Assembly: GCF_004785665.1 (NCBI RefSeq)
Contig: NZ_SRPJ01000007.1
Coordinates: 20,729-84,728, forward strand
Reading direction: 5' to 3'
Source of the DNA: Staphylococcus pragensis
Lineage (GTDB): Bacteria; Bacillota; Bacilli; Staphylococcales; Staphylococcaceae
Length of the DNA stretch: 64,000 bases
The notes beneath the pieces were generated by a model, which was not told the DNA's origin, made no database searches, and saw nothing but the letters and a program-made list of their open reading frames with translations. Shown piece by piece: positions 1 through 11,659 of the stretch. Numbering within the stretch: the stretch's first letter is position 1; each line of letters opens with the position of its first letter. A program made the position numbers and the translations under genes.

Positions 1-440
1 AAGCAGAAGAAGCAGGTGCAGATTACGTAGGTGAATCTGAATATGTACAAAAAATCCAACAAGGTTGGTTCGACTTTGACGTAGTAGTAGCTACTCCAGA
101 CATGATGGGCGAAGTTGGTAAATTAGGTCGTGTATTAGGACCTAAAGGTTTAATGCCAAACCCTAAAACTGGTACTGTAACTATGGACGTTAAAAAAGCT
201 GTTGAAGAAATCAAAGCTGGTAAAGTTGAATACCGTGCTGAAAAAGCTGGTATCGTACATGCTTCAATCGGTAAAGTTTCATTCAGCGATGAACAATTAG
301 TTGAAAACTTTAAAGCTTTACAAGATGTTTTAACAAAAGCTAAACCATCTTCAGCTAAAGGTACTTACTTCAAATCTGTTGCTGTAACTACAACAATGGG
401 TCCTGGAGTTAAAGTAGACACTGCTTCATTCAAATTATAA
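1..440 (+). CDS. rplA: 50S ribosomal protein L1, C-terminal part
   Basis: The gene enters the window already open; the first full codon is at base 3 and about 145 residues are visible before the stop. L1 binds 23S rRNA at the L1 stalk, helps E-site tRNA leave, and in many bacteria represses its own mRNA. The visible part contains the conserved block around [20 protein letters not shown] and ends in the usual TMGPGVKVD tail, so the 3' end is intact. Its place directly upstream of the L10 leader and rplJL matches the standard rplK-rplA-rplJ-rplL order. The start lies outside the window. Confidence 0.97.
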   Translation, partial: AEEAGADYVGESEYVQKIQQGWFDFDVVVATPDMMGEVGKLGRVLGPKGLMPNPKTGTVTMDVKKAVEEIKAGKVEYRAEKAGIVHASIGKVSFSDEQLVENFKALQDVLTKAKPSSAKGTYFKSVAVTTTMGPGVKVDTASFKL

Positions 441-563
441 TTTAAATAATAAATGATATAGATTAAAGACTGAGAGAATTTGATGTAATTTCGATATAGC
501 ATATATGATTATATATTTGCTTAAGAAGTTTAAAATTAATTTCTTTCAGTCTTTAAAAAAATG

Positions 564-592
564 TTGACATTTCACAATAAACAGGTTATATT
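564..592 (+). promoter_or_regulatory. Promoter of the rplJL transcript
   Basis: TTGACA at 564-569 and TATATT at 587-592 are separated by 17 bases, a near-consensus vegetative sigma-A promoter. It lies between rplA and the L10 leader, so rplJL can be transcribed independently of rplKA. Confidence 0.8.
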
Positions 593-598
593 ACTTAT

Positions 599-738
599 TG
601 TGATTATTTTACCTAAGACAGTAGGAGTTATTGATAACTTAAAATTTATCCTACCGAGGCTAAATTGACTTGAACGTGATGATTATTAAAATGATCTTTC
701 AAGCACTTTTTGCCGTGGGTAGAAAGTGCTTTTTTTAT
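599..738 (+). promoter_or_regulatory. Ribosomal protein L10 leader with terminator hairpin
   Basis: The 5' leader between the promoter and rplJ contains a long folded region that ends in a strong hairpin (AAGCACTTT at 701-709 pairing with AAAGTGCTT at 723-731) followed by a T run. This layout is the known Firmicute L10 leader, where the L10(L12) complex binds the RNA and favours termination, matching rplJL output to rRNA. Assignment rests on position, architecture and the terminator; no covariance model was run. Confidence 0.82.
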
Positions 739-783
739 TGAAAAATAAAAAAAAGCACCAAAAATAAAAATGGAGGTGTCTGA

Positions 784-1284
784 ATGTCTGCTATTATTGA
801 AGCTAAAAAACAACAAGTTGATGTTATTGCTGAACAACTTAAAAATTCAGTTTCAACTGTTATCGTTGACTACCGTGGCTTAACTGTTGCCGAAGTAACT
901 GAACTTCGTTCACAATTACGTGAAGCTGGTGTTGAGTATAAAGTATACAAAAACACAATGGTTCGTCGTGCAGCTGAACAAGCAGGTATCGAAGGCTTAG
1001 ATGAATTCTTAACTGGTCCTACAGCTATCGCTACTTCTACTGAAGATGTAGTTGCTCCAGCGAAAGTTATCGCAGGATTTGCTAAAGAACACGAAGCTTT
1101 AGAAATTAAAACAGGCGTTATGGAAGGTAGCGTTATCTCAGCAGAAGAAGTTAAAACTGTTGGTTCATTACCTTCACACGATGGTCTTGTATCTATGCTT
1201 TTATCAGTATTACAAGCTCCAGTACGCAACTTCGCTTATGCGGTTAAAGCTGTTGGAGAACAAAAAGAAGAAAGCGCTGAATAA
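784..1284 (+). CDS. rplJ: 50S ribosomal protein L10
   Basis: This 166-residue protein forms the base of the ribosomal stalk, binding 23S rRNA with L11 and carrying L7/L12 dimers on its C-terminal helix. The N-terminal [12 protein letters not shown] stretch and the [19 protein letters not shown] block are typical of L10. The start is an ATG preceded by GGAGGTG at 772-778. It is followed after 39 bases by rplL, and both sit behind the L10 leader, so expression is probably autoregulated by the L10-L12 complex. Length and sequence are ordinary for a staphylococcal L10. Confidence 0.98.
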   Translation: MSAIIEAKKQQVDVIAEQLKNSVSTVIVDYRGLTVAEVTELRSQLREAGVEYKVYKNTMVRRAAEQAGIEGLDEFLTGPTAIATSTEDVVAPAKVIAGFAKEHEALEIKTGVMEGSVISAEEVKTVGSLPSHDGLVSMLLSVLQAPVRNFAYAVKAVGEQKEESAE

Positions 1285-1323
1285 TTGCGCGTAAAATATT
1301 AAAATAAATGGAGGAATAATAAA

Positions 1324-1692
1324 ATGGCTAATCAAGAACAAATCATTGAAGCAATTAAAGAAATGTCAGTATTAGAATTAAACGATTTAGTAAAAGCAAT
1401 TGAAGAAGAATTTGGTGTAACAGCAGCAGCTCCTGTAGCAGCAGCTGGCGCAGCTGGTGGCGGCGACGCAGCAGCTGAAAAAACTGAATTTGACGTTGAA
1501 TTAACTTCAGCTGGATCTTCAAAAATCAAAGTTGTTAAAGCTGTTAAAGAAGCAACTGGCTTAGGCTTAAAAGATGCTAAAGACTTAGTTGACAACGCTC
1601 CTAAAGTAATCAAAGAAGGCGTTGCTAAAGAAGAAGCTGAAAAACTTAAAGAACAATTAGAAGAAGTTGGAGCTACTGTAGAATTAAAATAA
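1324..1692 (+). CDS. rplL: 50S ribosomal protein L7/L12
   Basis: The 122-residue stalk protein has the usual three parts: an N-terminal dimerisation and L10-binding segment, an Ala/Gly-rich hinge at about residues 37-52, and a C-terminal factor-binding domain with KTEFDVEL and the [13 protein letters not shown] helix. The C-terminal domain recruits EF-Tu, EF-G and other GTPases. A GGAGGA ribosome site at 1310-1315 sets the start. A strong intrinsic terminator follows, so this gene closes the rplJL transcript. Confidence 0.98.
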   Translation: MANQEQIIEAIKEMSVLELNDLVKAIEEEFGVTAAAPVAAAGAAGGGDAAAEKTEFDVELTSAGSSKIKVVKAVKEATGLGLKDAKDLVDNAPKVIKEGVAKEEAEKLKEQLEEVGATVELK

Positions 1693-1787
1693 TTCTAGTA
1701 TCTTAACTTAATATTAAAGTTGTCTGTTAATATGATTACTTTTTTAAAGTAAAAGAATTAAAGATAGCTTGAATTCTTTGAGAAATT

Positions 1788-1818
1788 AAAACCCCGTTAT
1801 CACGATAACGGGGTTTTT
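1788..1818 (+). terminator. Intrinsic terminator after rplL
   Basis: A GC-rich stem (ACCCCGTTAT pairing with ATAACGGGGT) with a short CACG loop is followed by a T run. It closes the rplJL transcript, about 95 bases past the stop. Confidence 0.93.
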
Positions 1819-1868
1819 ACTTCATTTTCTAGCAAATAAAAGATGAACAATGATAGAGAGGTGTAATA

Positions 1869-2477
1869 ATGGGGCATTATTATGATGAGAATCCTGAGGT
1901 GCAAAGTGATGAGAAGGTCATCAGTTACCATTATCATCAACATGAATTAACCTTAACTACGGATGCTGGCGTGTTCTCTAAAGGTAAAGTTGACTTTGGT
2001 TCTGATACGCTTGTTCAAACATTTCTAAATGAACATCCTCCAGGTCCAAGTAAAAAGGTGATTGATGTTGGCTGTGGTTATGGACCAATAGGTCTAATGA
2101 TTGCGAAAGTTTCACCACATCACCACATCACAATGGTTGATGTGAATCACCGTGCTTTAAATTTAGCTGAAAAAAATAGAAAAGCGAATCACATAGATAA
2201 TGTAGATATAAAAGAAAGTGATGGCTTATCGCAAGTTGAAGATAATAGTTATGATTTTGTTTTAACTAATCCTCCTATCCGTGCAGGTAAAGAGGTTGTT
2301 CATCGTATTTTTGAAGAGGCATATTCAAAATTAAGAGATCAAGGTGAATTATACGTGGTCATCCAAAAGAAACAAGGTATGCCTTCCGCTAAAAAGAAAA
2401 TGGAAGAAATATTTAATAATGTAGAAACTGTGAATAAAAATAAAGGCTACTACATCTTGAAAAGTCGAAAAGGTTGA
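1869..2477 (+). CDS. Class I SAM-dependent methyltransferase, RsmC/YbxB family
   Basis: This 202-residue protein belongs to the single-domain RsmC-like family (YbxB in Bacillus subtilis), whose members methylate guanine N2 in 16S rRNA. The SAM-binding motif I is VIDVGCGYGPIGLMIAK at about residues 64-80 and the catalytic NPP motif appears as LTNPPIRAGKEV at about residues 136-147. B. subtilis has the same gene between rplL and rpoB, so the position supports the assignment. The rpoB promoter overlaps its stop codon. The exact rRNA target is inferred from the family, not shown here. Confidence 0.88.
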   Translation: MGHYYDENPEVQSDEKVISYHYHQHELTLTTDAGVFSKGKVDFGSDTLVQTFLNEHPPGPSKKVIDVGCGYGPIGLMIAKVSPHHHITMVDVNHRALNLAEKNRKANHIDNVDIKESDGLSQVEDNSYDFVLTNPPIRAGKEVVHRIFEEAYSKLRDQGELYVVIQKKQGMPSAKKKMEEIFNNVETVNKNKGYYILKSRKG

Positions 2478-2503
2478 TTTCAAGGTAGTATTCTGATATA
2501 GTA
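2475..2503 (+). promoter_or_regulatory. Candidate rpoBC promoter overlapping the upstream stop codon
   Basis: TTGATT at 2475-2480 and TATAGT at 2498-2503 have a 17-base spacer. The -35 box starts on the TGA stop of the methyltransferase gene. This would give rpoB a leader of about 180 bases; the leader 2504-2687 is AT-rich and holds no convincing gene. Confidence 0.65.
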
Positions 2504-2687
2504 ATAAAATGTAAAAATTTATGTTCAATAAGTGTGTACTTTTACGCAAAATGAGTACGAAAAACAAGAATAATTGCAGAATCGAAAATGGTGTCATCAG
2601 TTGTGTTGCCGTTTTCTTTTTGTCTTGTTATGCGACTTTTTGTTTTGTGTATCAGTTTATCACACAATATTTGAGGGGTGAATCTGT

Positions 2688-5600
2688 TTGGCAGGTCAAG
2701 TTGTCCAATATGGAAGACATCGTAAACGTAGAAATTATGCGAGAATTTCAGAAGTATTAGAATTACCAAACTTAATAGAAATTCAAACTAAATCTTACGA
2801 CTGGTTCTTAAAAGAAGGTTTATTAGAAATGTTCCGTGACATTTCACCAATTGAAGATTTCACTGGTAACCTTTCTTTAGAATTTGTAGATTACAGATTA
2901 GGTGAACCGAAATATGATTTAGAAGAATCTAAAAACCGTGACGCTACTTATGCTGCACCTCTTCGTGTTAAAGTACGTCTAATTATCAAAGAAACTGGAG
3001 AAGTTAAAGAACAAGAAGTGTTCATGGGTGACTTCCCATTAATGACAGATACAGGTACGTTTGTAATTAATGGTGCAGAACGTGTTATTGTTTCTCAATT
3101 AGTACGTTCACCATCCGTTTATTTCAATGAGAAAATTGACAAAAATGGTCGTGAAAATTATGATGCGACAATCATTCCTAACCGTGGTGCATGGTTAGAA
3201 TATGAAACTGATGCTAAAGATGTAGTTTATGTACGTATTGATAGAACACGTAAATTACCTTTAACAGTATTATTACGTGCTTTAGGTTTCTCTAATGATC
3301 AAGAAATTATTGATTTATTAGGTGATAGCGAGTATTTACGTAATACGCTTGAGAAAGACAGCACTGAAAATACTGAACAAGCATTATTAGAAATTTATGA
3401 ACGTTTACGTCCTGGTGAACCACCAACAGTTGAAAATGCTAAGAGTCTATTATACTCACGTTTCTTCGACCCTAAACGTTATGATTTAGCAAGTGTTGGT
3501 CGTTACAAAACAAACAAGAAATTACATTTAAAACACCGTTTATTTAACCAAAAATTAGCTGAACCAATCGTTAATAGCGAAACTGGTGAAATTGTTGCTG
3601 AAGAAGGCACAGTTTTAGACCGTCGTAAATTAGACGAAATTATGGAAGTTTTAGAAACTAATGCTAATAGTGAAGTGTTTGAATTAGAAGGTAGCGTTAT
3701 TGACGAGCCTGTTGAAATTCAATCTATTAAAGTATATGTACCAAATGATGAAGAAGAGCGTACAACTACTGTAATCGGTAATGCATTGCCAGATTCAGAA
3801 GTTAAATGCATTACGCCTGCTGACATCATTGCCTCAATGAGTTATTTCTTTAACTTATTAAATGGCATTGGTTACACAGATGATATTGACCATTTAGGTA
3901 ACCGTCGTTTACGTTCAGTTGGTGAACTTTTACAAAACCAATTCCGTATCGGTTTATCAAGAATGGAACGTGTTGTACGTGAAAGAATGTCAATCCAAGA
4001 TACTGATTCAATCACACCACAACAATTAATCAATATCCGTCCTGTAATTGCATCAATTAAAGAGTTCTTCGGTAGCTCTCAATTATCACAATTCATGGAC
4101 CAAGCTAACCCATTAGCTGAGTTGACACATAAACGTCGTCTTTCTGCCTTAGGACCTGGTGGTTTAACTCGTGAACGTGCTCAAATGGAAGTACGTGACG
4201 TTCACTACTCTCACTATGGTCGTATGTGTCCTATCGAAACACCAGAGGGACCAAACATCGGTTTAATTAACTCATTATCAAGTTATGCGCGTGTTAATGA
4301 ATTTGGTTTCATTGAAACACCATACCGTAAAGTTGATTTAGATACTAATTCTATTACAGATCAAATCGACTACTTAACAGCTGATGAAGAAGATAGCTAT
4401 GTAGTAGCCCAAGCGAACTCTCGCTTAGATGAAAATGGCCGTTTCTTAGATGACGAAGTTGTTTGTCGTTTCCGTGGTAACAACACAGTTATGGCTAAAG
4501 AAAAAATGGACTACATGGACGTATCTCCTAAACAAGTAGTATCAGCTGCGACAGCATGTATCCCATTCTTAGAAAACGATGACTCTAACCGTGCATTAAT
4601 GGGTGCGAACATGCAACGTCAAGCGGTACCATTGATGAATCCAGAAGCACCTTTCGTAGGTACTGGTATGGAACACGTAGCAGCACGTGACTCAGGTGCG
4701 GCAATCACTGCTAAACACAGAGGTCGTGTTGAACACGTTGAATCAAATGAAATATTAGTACGTCGTTTAGTTGAAGAGAACGGTACTGAACACGAAGGTG
4801 AATTAGACCGTTATCCATTAGCTAAATTCAAACGTTCTAACTCAGGTACTTGTTATAACCAACGTCCAATCGTTGCTGTTGGCGATGTAGTTGAATACAA
4901 CGAAATCTTAGCTGACGGACCTTCAATGGAACTAGGCGAAATGGCTTTAGGCCGTAACGTCGTTGTTGGTTTCATGACTTGGGACGGTTATAACTATGAG
5001 GATGCCGTAATCATGAGTGAACGTTTAGTTAAAGATGACGTTTACACTTCAATTCATATTGAAGAATATGAATCAGAAGCGCGTGACACTAAACTAGGAC
5101 CTGAAGAAATCACTCGTGATATTCCTAACGTTTCTGAAAATGCACTTAAAAACTTAGATGATCGCGGTATCGTTTATGTTGGTGCTGAAGTTAAAGATGG
5201 TGACATCTTAGTAGGTAAAGTAACGCCTAAAGGTGTAACTGAATTAACAGCCGAGGAAAGATTATTACACGCTATCTTCGGTGAAAAAGCACGTGAAGTA
5301 CGCGATACATCATTACGTGTACCACATGGTGCAGGCGGTATCGTGCTAGATGTTAAAGTATTCAATCGTGAAGAGGGCGATGATACTTTATCTCCAGGTG
5401 TCAACCAATTAGTACGTGTTTACATCGTTCAAAAACGTAAAATCCACGTTGGGGACAAAATGTGTGGTCGTCACGGTAATAAAGGGGTTATCTCTAAAAT
5501 CGTTCCTGAAGAAGATATGCCTTACTTACCAGATGGACGTCCAATCGATATCATGTTAAACCCACTTGGTGTACCATCACGTATGAACATCGGACAAGTT

Positions 5601-6239
5601 TTAGAGTTACACTTAGGTATGGCTGCTAAAAACTTAGGCATCCACGTTGCATCACCAGTATTCGATGGTGCTAACGATGATGATGTATGGTCAACAATTG
5701 AAGAAGCTGGTATGGCGCGTGACGGTAAAACTGTTTTATATGATGGTCGTACTGGTGAACCATTCGACAACCGTATTTCTGTTGGTGTAATGTACATGCT
5801 TAAACTTGCACACATGGTTGACGACAAATTACATGCTCGTTCAACTGGTCCATACTCACTTGTTACGCAACAACCACTTGGTGGTAAAGCACAATTCGGT
5901 GGACAACGTTTCGGTGAGATGGAGGTATGGGCACTTGAAGCATACGGTGCTGCATACACATTACAAGAAATCCTAACTTACAAATCTGACGATACAGTAG
6001 GACGTGTTAAAACTTACGAAGCTATCGTTAAAGGTGAAAACATCTCTAGACCAAGTGTTCCTGAATCATTCCGCGTATTGATGAAAGAATTACAAAGTTT
6101 AGGTTTAGATGTAAAAGTAATGGATGAACATGATAATGAAATCGAAATGGCTGACGTTGACGATGAAGAGGCAACTGAGCGCAAAGTAGATTTACAACAG
6201 AAAGATGTTCCAGAAACTCAAAAAGAAACTACTGACTAA
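2688..6239 (+). CDS. rpoB: DNA-directed RNA polymerase beta subunit
   Basis: The 1183-residue beta subunit forms the catalytic half of RNA polymerase with beta-prime and binds rifampicin. Translation starts at a TTG codon: GAGGGGTG at 2672-2679 precedes it and the product then begins [15 protein letters not shown] as in other staphylococci. The rifampicin-resistance region is intact: residues 462-486 read [15 protein letters not shown] and onward, with Q468, D471, H481 and S486 in the susceptible form. The C-terminal [27 protein letters not shown] block is complete. It is cotranscribed with rpoC, which follows after 170 bases. Confidence 0.98.
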   Translation: MAGQVVQYGRHRKRRNYARISEVLELPNLIEIQTKSYDWFLKEGLLEMFRDISPIEDFTGNLSLEFVDYRLGEPKYDLEESKNRDATYAAPLRVKVRLIIKETGEVKEQEVFMGDFPLMTDTGTFVINGAERVIVSQLVRSPSVYFNEKIDKNGRENYDATIIPNRGAWLEYETDAKDVVYVRIDRTRKLPLTVLLRALGFSNDQEIIDLLGDSEYLRNTLEKDSTENTEQALLEIYERLRPGEPPTVENAKSLLYSRFFDPKRYDLASVGRYKTNKKLHLKHRLFNQKLAEPIVNSETGEIVAEEGTVLDRRKLDEIMEVLETNANSEVFELEGSVIDEPVEIQSIKVYVPNDEEERTTTVIGNALPDSEVKCITPADIIASMSYFFNLLNGIGYTDDIDHLGNRRLRSVGELLQNQFRIGLSRMERVVRERMSIQDTDSITPQQLINIRPVIASIKEFFGSSQLSQFMDQANPLAELTHKRRLSALGPGGLTRERAQMEVRDVHYSHYGRMCPIETPEGPNIGLINSLSSYARVNEFGFIETPYRKVDLDTNSITDQIDYLTADEEDSYVVAQANSRLDENGRFLDDEVVCRFRGNNTVMAKEKMDYMDVSPKQVVSAATACIPFLENDDSNRALMGANMQRQAVPLMNPEAPFVGTGMEHVAARDSGAAITAKHRGRVEHVESNEILVRRLVEENGTEHEGELDRYPLAKFKRSNSGTCYNQRPIVAVGDVVEYNEILADGPSMELGEMALGRNVVVGFMTWDGYNYEDAVIMSERLVKDDVYTSIHIEEYESEARDTKLGPEEITRDIPNVSENALKNLDDRGIVYVGAEVKDGDILVGKVTPKGVTELTAEERLLHAIFGEKAREVRDTSLRVPHGAGGIVLDVKVFNREEGDDTLSPGVNQLVRVYIVQKRKIHVGDKMCGRHGNKGVISKIVPEEDMPYLPDGRPIDIMLNPLGVPSRMNIGQVLELHLGMAAKNLGIHVASPVFDGANDDDVWSTIEEAGMARDGKTVLYDGRTGEPFDNRISVGVMYMLKLAHMVDDKLHARSTGPYSLVTQQPLGGKAQFGGQRFGEMEVWALEAYGAAYTLQEILTYKSDDTVGRVKTYEAIVKGENISRPSVPESFRVLMKELQSLGLDVKVMDEHDNEIEMADVDDEEATERKVDLQQKDVPETQKETTD

Positions 6240-6271
6240 TTTGCAATTAAGTATAGAAATAGTATGAAGTA

Positions 6272-6335
6272 AAAGATAAAGGTGCTAAGGAAAGTTAAGG
6301 TTTCCACTTTAGCTTTCCTAGACACTATCTTTTCT
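6272..6335 (+). other. Long stem-loop in the rpoB-rpoC spacer
   Basis: AGGAAAGTTAAGG at 6288-6300 pairs with CTTTAGCTTTCCT at 6307-6319, and flanking AAAAGATA and TATCTTTT extend the helix. There is no T run directly after it, so it looks more like an RNase III-type processing or stability element than a terminator. Confidence 0.5.
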
Positions 6336-6409
6336 AACTTATTTTTAGTTTCAATAAATGTGAATCAATCAAATAGCACAGCTAATCTAAATTGAAGGAG
6401 GTAGGCTCC

Positions 6410-9400
6410 TTGATTGATGTAAATAATTTCCATTATATGAAAATCGGTTTAGCCTCACCTGAAAAAATCCGTTCTTGGTCTTACGGTGAAGTTAAAAAAC
6501 CTGAAACAATTAACTATCGTACTTTGAAACCAGAAAAAGATGGTCTTTTCTGTGAAAGAATTTTTGGACCTACAAAAGACTGGGAATGTAGTTGTGGTAA
6601 GTACAAACGTGTACGTTACAAAGGCATGGTATGTGATAGATGTGGCGTAGAAGTAACTAAATCTAAAGTACGTCGTGAAAGAATGGGACATATTGAATTA
6701 GCAGCTCCTGTATCTCATATTTGGTATTTCAAAGGTATCCCAAGTCGCATGGGTCTTTTATTAGACATGTCTCCTAGAGCATTAGAAGAAGTTATTTACT
6801 TTGCTTCTTATGTTGTAGTAGATCCAGGTCCAACTGGCTTAGAGAAGAAATCTTTATTATCTGAAGCAGAATTCCGAGATTATTATGATAAATACCCAGG
6901 CCAATTTGTGGCTAAAATGGGTGCTGAAGGTATTAAAGACCTATTAGAAGAAATCAACTTAGATGAAGAATTAAAAACATTACGTGATGAGTTAGAATCT
7001 GCGACTGGTCAAAGATTAACTCGTGCCATCAAACGTTTAGAAGTTGTAGAATCATTTAGAAATTCTGGTAACAATCCTTCATGGATGATTTTAGATGTAC
7101 TTCCAATCATCCCACCAGAAATTCGTCCAATGGTTCAATTAGATGGTGGACGTTTTGCTACAAGTGATTTAAACGACTTATATCGTCGTGTTATCAACCG
7201 TAACAACCGTTTAAAACGTTTATTAGATCTTGGTGCTCCTGGCATCATCGTTCAAAACGAAAAACGTATGTTACAAGAAGCAGTAGATGCTTTAATTGAT
7301 AATGGTCGTCGTGGTCGTCCGGTAACTGGTCCAGGTAACAGACCATTGAAATCACTTTCTCACATGTTGAAAGGTAAACAAGGACGTTTCCGTCAAAACT
7401 TACTTGGTAAACGTGTAGACTACTCTGGACGTTCAGTTATCGCAGTAGGACCAAGCTTGAAAATGTATCAATGCGGTCTTCCAAAAGAAATGGCTCTTGA
7501 ATTATTCAAACCATTCGTAATGAAAGAATTAGTTCAACACGAAATTGCTACAAACATTAAAAATGCTAAAAGCAAAATTGAGCGTATGGATGACGAAGTA
7601 TGGGATGTATTAGAGGATGTAATTAGAGAACACCCTGTATTACTTAACCGTGCACCTACACTTCACAGATTAGGTATCCAAGCATTCGAACCTACTTTAG
7701 TAGAAGGTCGTGCAATCCGTCTTCACCCACTTGTAACAACTGCTTACAATGCGGACTTTGACGGTGACCAAATGGCCGTTCACGTACCTTTATCTAAAGA
7801 AGCACAAGCTGAAGCACGTATGTTAATGTTAGCTGCTCAAAACATCTTGAACCCTAAAGATGGTAAACCTGTAGTTACACCATCACAAGATATGGTATTA
7901 GGTAACTATTACCTAACATTAGAACGTACAGATGCTGTTAACACTGGTGTTATTTTCAATGACACTAACGAAGTGCTTAAAGCTTATGCAAATGGTTATG
8001 TTCATTTACACACTCGTATTGGTGTACATGCTAAATCATTTAACAATCCAACGTTCACCGAAGAACAAAACAATAAGATCTTAGTTACATCAGTAGGTAA
8101 AGTTATATTCAATGAAATCATTCCAGATTCATTTGCTTACATTAACGAACCTTCTCAAGCTAACCTTGAAGATAAAACACCAGATAAATACTTCATCAAC
8201 CCAACTGAATTAGGTGAAGGTGGTCTTAAAGAATACTTCGAGGACAAAGAACTTATCGAACCATTCAATAAAAAATTCTTAGGAAATATTATCGCTGAAG
8301 TCTTCAACAGATTTAGCATTACAGATACATCTATGATGCTTGACCGTATGAAAGACTTAGGTTTCAAATATTCATCTAAAGCTGGTATCACTGTTGGTGT
8401 ATCTGACATCGTGGTACTTCCAGATAAACAACAAATCTTAGATGAACACGAGAAATTAGTTGAACGTGTATCTAAACAATTCAACCGTGGTTTAATTACT
8501 GAAGATGAACGTTATAACGCTGTTGTTGAAATTTGGACTGACGCTAAAGACCAAATTCAAGGCGAATTAATGCAGTCTCTTGAGAAAACAAACCCAATCT
8601 TCATGATGAGTGACTCTGGTGCCCGTGGTAACGCATCTAACTTTACACAATTAGCTGGTATGCGTGGATTAATGGCTGCGCCATCAGGTAAAATTATCGA
8701 GTTACCAATCACATCATCATTCCGTGAAGGTTTAACAGTATTAGAATACTTCATCTCTACACACGGTGCGCGTAAAGGTCTTGCCGATACAGCCCTTAAA
8801 ACAGCTGACTCAGGTTACCTTACTCGTCGTCTTGTTGACGTTGCACAAGATGTTATCGTTCGTGAAGAAGATTGTGGTACAGACCGTGGTTTATTAGTTT
8901 CTGACATCAGAGAAGGTACAGAAATGATTGAACCATTCATCGAACGTATCGAAGGTCGTTATTCTAAAGAAACAATTCGTCATCCTGAAACAGATGAAAT
9001 CATCATTCGTCCAGACGAATTAATCACAGCAGAAATTGCTAAACAAATTACAGATGCTGGTATCGAACAAATGTACATCCGTTCAGCATTTACTTGTAAC
9101 ACACGTCATGGTGTATGTGAAAAATGTTACGGTAAAAACCTTGCTACAGGTGAAAAAGTTGAAGTTGGTGAAGCTGTTGGTACAATCGCCGCTCAATCAA
9201 TCGGGGAACCAGGTACCCAACTTACAATGCGTACATTCCATACAGGTGGGGTAGCCGGAAGCGATATCACACAAGGTCTTCCACGTATCCAAGAGATTTT
9301 CGAAGCGCGTAACCCTAAAGGTCAAGCGGTAATTACGGAAATCGAAGGTGTAGTTGAAGATATTAAATTAGCTAAAGATCGCCAACAAGAAATTGTGATT

Positions 9401-10030
9401 AAAGGTGCTAACGAAACAAGATCTTACTTAGCTTCAGGTACTTCAAGAATTGTAGTTGAAGTTGGTCAATCAGTTGAACGCGGTGAAGTATTAACTGAAG
9501 GTTCTATTGAGCCTAAGAACTTCTTAGCTGTTGCTGGTTTAAATGCGACTGAAAGCTACTTACTTAAAGAAGTACAAAAAGTTTATCGTATGCAAGGTGT
9601 AGAAATCGACGATAAACACGTTGAAGTAATGGTTAGACAAATGTTACGTAAAGTTAGAATCATCGAAGCTGGTGACACTAAACTATTACCAGGTTCATTA
9701 GTTGATATCCATAACTTTACAGATGCTAACAGAGAAGCATTCAAAGAACGTAAACGCCCAGCTACTGCTAAACCAGTATTACTTGGTATTACTAAAGCTT
9801 CTCTTGAAACAGAAAGTTTCTTATCAGCTGCTTCATTCCAAGAAACTACTCGTGTACTTACTGATGCTGCTATAAAAGGTAAACGTGATGACTTATTAGG
9901 TCTTAAAGAGAACGTTATTATCGGTAAGTTAATTCCTGCTGGTACAGGTATGAGACGTTATAGTGACGTTAAATACGATAAAGCTGGAACACCAGTTTCT
10001 GAAACTGAAGAAGTTGAAGTTACTGAATAA
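6410..10030 (+). CDS. rpoC: DNA-directed RNA polymerase beta-prime subunit
   Basis: The beta-prime subunit is 1206 residues from a TTG start at 6410; AAGGAGGT at 6395-6402 lies seven bases before it, and the protein begins [23 protein letters not shown] as in S. aureus. An upstream in-frame TTG at 6392 overlaps this ribosome site and is rejected. The N-terminal zinc ribbon ([19 protein letters not shown]) and the absolutely conserved NADFDGDQ metal-binding loop at about residues 447-454 are present, as are the trigger-loop and C-terminal regions. A terminator follows. It works with rpoB as the RNA polymerase core. Confidence 0.98.
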   Translation: MIDVNNFHYMKIGLASPEKIRSWSYGEVKKPETINYRTLKPEKDGLFCERIFGPTKDWECSCGKYKRVRYKGMVCDRCGVEVTKSKVRRERMGHIELAAPVSHIWYFKGIPSRMGLLLDMSPRALEEVIYFASYVVVDPGPTGLEKKSLLSEAEFRDYYDKYPGQFVAKMGAEGIKDLLEEINLDEELKTLRDELESATGQRLTRAIKRLEVVESFRNSGNNPSWMILDVLPIIPPEIRPMVQLDGGRFATSDLNDLYRRVINRNNRLKRLLDLGAPGIIVQNEKRMLQEAVDALIDNGRRGRPVTGPGNRPLKSLSHMLKGKQGRFRQNLLGKRVDYSGRSVIAVGPSLKMYQCGLPKEMALELFKPFVMKELVQHEIATNIKNAKSKIERMDDEVWDVLEDVIREHPVLLNRAPTLHRLGIQAFEPTLVEGRAIRLHPLVTTAYNADFDGDQMAVHVPLSKEAQAEARMLMLAAQNILNPKDGKPVVTPSQDMVLGNYYLTLERTDAVNTGVIFNDTNEVLKAYANGYVHLHTRIGVHAKSFNNPTFTEEQNNKILVTSVGKVIFNEIIPDSFAYINEPSQANLEDKTPDKYFINPTELGEGGLKEYFEDKELIEPFNKKFLGNIIAEVFNRFSITDTSMMLDRMKDLGFKYSSKAGITVGVSDIVVLPDKQQILDEHEKLVERVSKQFNRGLITEDERYNAVVEIWTDAKDQIQGELMQSLEKTNPIFMMSDSGARGNASNFTQLAGMRGLMAAPSGKIIELPITSSFREGLTVLEYFISTHGARKGLADTALKTADSGYLTRRLVDVAQDVIVREEDCGTDRGLLVSDIREGTEMIEPFIERIEGRYSKETIRHPETDEIIIRPDELITAEIAKQITDAGIEQMYIRSAFTCNTRHGVCEKCYGKNLATGEKVEVGEAVGTIAAQSIGEPGTQLTMRTFHTGGVAGSDITQGLPRIQEIFEARNPKGQAVITEIEGVVEDIKLAKDRQQEIVIKGANETRSYLASGTSRIVVEVGQSVERGEVLTEGSIEPKNFLAVAGLNATESYLLKEVQKVYRMQGVEIDDKHVEVMVRQMLRKVRIIEAGDTKLLPGSLVDIHNFTDANREAFKERKRPATAKPVLLGITKASLETESFLSAASFQETTRVLTDAAIKGKRDDLLGLKENVIIGKLIPAGTGMRRYSDVKYDKAGTPVSETEEVEVTE

Positions 10031-10070
10031 TAGATGAGATAACACTGCTTAAGATTTATCTTCATTGTTA

Positions 10071-10122
10071 GTGAGACGAGACTTATCAATCTTTTGAGGT
10101 TGAAGTCTCGCTCTCATTTTTT
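10071..10122 (+). terminator. Intrinsic terminator after rpoC
   Basis: GTGAGACGAGACTT pairs with AAGTCTCGCTCTC around a loop and is followed by a T-rich run, closing the rpoBC transcript. Confidence 0.88.
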
Positions 10123-10158
10123 ATTATTTGAAAATGAGTAAAAAGTCTACAAAAATTG

Positions 10159-10188
10159 TTGACTTGATACGTTTAAAAGTGTTACTAT
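10159..10188 (+). promoter_or_regulatory. Candidate promoter of the L7Ae-like gene and str operon
   Basis: TTGACT at 10159-10164 and TACTAT at 10183-10188 are 18 bases apart. The site lies between the rpoC terminator and the next gene. Confidence 0.55.
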
Positions 10189-10228
10189 ATTAAAGGTTGA
10201 TGCAAGCAGAACTTTGGAGGATATGTTA

Positions 10229-10489
10229 ATGTCTAATGAAAAAGTTGCACGCTTTAACAAACAACACTTTGTGGTTGGTCTTAAAGAAACGCTTAAAGCG
10301 TTAAAACGAGATCAAGTTGCATCATTGATTATTGCTCAAGACGTTGAAGTCCATTTATTGGCTCGCGTATTTAGTCAAATCAATCATAAAAATATATCTA
10401 TTTCATATTTTCAAAGCAAACAAGCTTTAGGGAAATATGTAGGTATCAATGTTAATGCAACCATTGTTGCGTTATTGAATGAGAATTAG
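10229..10489 (+). CDS. rplGB: L7Ae-family K-turn RNA-binding protein (YbxF-like)
   Basis: This 86-residue protein belongs to the L7Ae/L30e/S12e family; the B. subtilis counterpart YbxF binds RNA kink-turns and sits in the same place between rpoC and rpsL. The family core is visible as [12 protein letters not shown] at about 14-25, the hydrophobic [10 protein letters not shown] strand, and the C-terminal [16 protein letters not shown] place the start at the ATG at 10229, eight bases after GGAGG at 10216-10220; an in-frame TTG at 10214 overlaps that site. Its cellular role is not settled. Confidence 0.88.
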   Translation: MSNEKVARFNKQHFVVGLKETLKALKRDQVASLIIAQDVEVHLLARVFSQINHKNISISYFQSKQALGKYVGINVNATIVALLNEN

Positions 10490-10578
10490 TAAGTATATTG
10501 CTTACTAAATTTTATTTAATCTAAAAATGAACCACCTGGATGTGTGGAATTAAAAAGTGAAGAGAGGAGGACATTTCA

Positions 10579-10992
10579 ATGCCAACTATTAACCAATTAG
10601 TACGTAAACCTAGACAAAGCAAAACTAAAAAATCAGATTCACCAGCTTTAAACAGAGGTTTTAATAGTAAAAAGAAACAATTTACTAACTTAAACTCACC
10701 TCAAAAACGTGGTGTTTGTACTCGTGTAGGTACTATGACACCTAAAAAACCTAACTCAGCTTTACGTAAATATGCACGTGTGCGTTTATCAAACAACATT
10801 GAAATCAACGCATACATTCCTGGTATCGGCCATAACTTACAAGAACACAGTGTTGTACTTGTACGTGGTGGACGTGTAAAAGACTTACCTGGTGTGCGTT
10901 ACCATATCGTACGTGGTGCGCTTGATACTTCAGGTGTTGATGGACGTAGACAAGGTCGTTCATTATACGGAACTAAAAAACCTAAAAATTAA
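10579..10992 (+). CDS. rpsL: 30S ribosomal protein S12
   Basis: S12 (137 residues) lies at the decoding centre and takes part in tRNA selection and streptomycin response. The [11 protein letters not shown] loop is wild type, with Lys at residue 56 where resistance changes usually occur, and the second loop [13 protein letters not shown] is also unchanged. GAGGAGG precedes the ATG. It heads the rpsL-rpsG-fusA-tuf order of the str operon, with rpsG 70 bases downstream. Confidence 0.98.
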   Translation: MPTINQLVRKPRQSKTKKSDSPALNRGFNSKKKQFTNLNSPQKRGVCTRVGTMTPKKPNSALRKYARVRLSNNIEINAYIPGIGHNLQEHSVVLVRGGRVKDLPGVRYHIVRGALDTSGVDGRRQGRSLYGTKKPKN

Positions 10993-11062
10993 GATTAAGA
11001 TTGTGTAAATTTTAATATCAATTTTTGAGAATATATTATAATAGGAAGGGAGGATTTTCATT

Positions 11063-11533
11063 ATGCCTCGTAAAGGATCAGTACCTAAAAGAGACGTATT
11101 ACCAGATCCAATTCATAACTCTAAGTTAGTTACTAAATTAATTAACAAAATTATGTTAGATGGTAAACGCGGAACAGCTCAAAGAATTCTTTATTCAGCA
11201 TTTGACCTTGTGGAACAACGCAGTGGTCGTGATGCTTTAGAAGTATTCGAAGAAGCAATCAACAACATTATGCCAGTATTAGAAGTAAAAGCTCGTCGTG
11301 TGGGTGGTTCAAACTACCAAGTACCAGTTGAGGTACGCCCAGAACGTCGTACTACTTTAGGATTACGTTGGTTAGTTAACTATGCTCGTCTTCGTGGTGA
11401 AAAAACTATGGAAGATCGTTTAGCTAACGAAATCTTAGACGCTGCTAATAATACAGGTGGTGCAGTTAAAAAACGTGAGGATACTCACAAAATGGCTGAA
11501 GCGAACAAAGCATTCGCTCACTACCGTTGGTAA
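11063..11533 (+). CDS. rpsG: 30S ribosomal protein S7
   Basis: S7 (156 residues) nucleates assembly of the 30S head by binding the 3' major domain of 16S rRNA and contacts E-site tRNA. The N-terminal [16 protein letters not shown] and the C-terminal [33 protein letters not shown] region are canonical in content. GGGAGG precedes the start. The 126-base spacer to fusA contains a patch that can pair with itself but no clear terminator, in keeping with cotranscription. Confidence 0.98.
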
Positions 11534-11659
11534 GATAAAAGCTTTAACCCTGAGTGTGTTCCGTCGACAAATTGGTTTACCAAGTTAAAGATGGTTCGTG
11601 CTTAGGGCATCGCCATATTCTATAGTACTTATTCAGTAATAACTGGAAGGAGAAAAACA

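Noticed and set aside
2521..2769. Short frames on both strands in the rpoB leader
   Set aside because: They overlap the real rpoB start and lack ribosome sites; the region is a leader.
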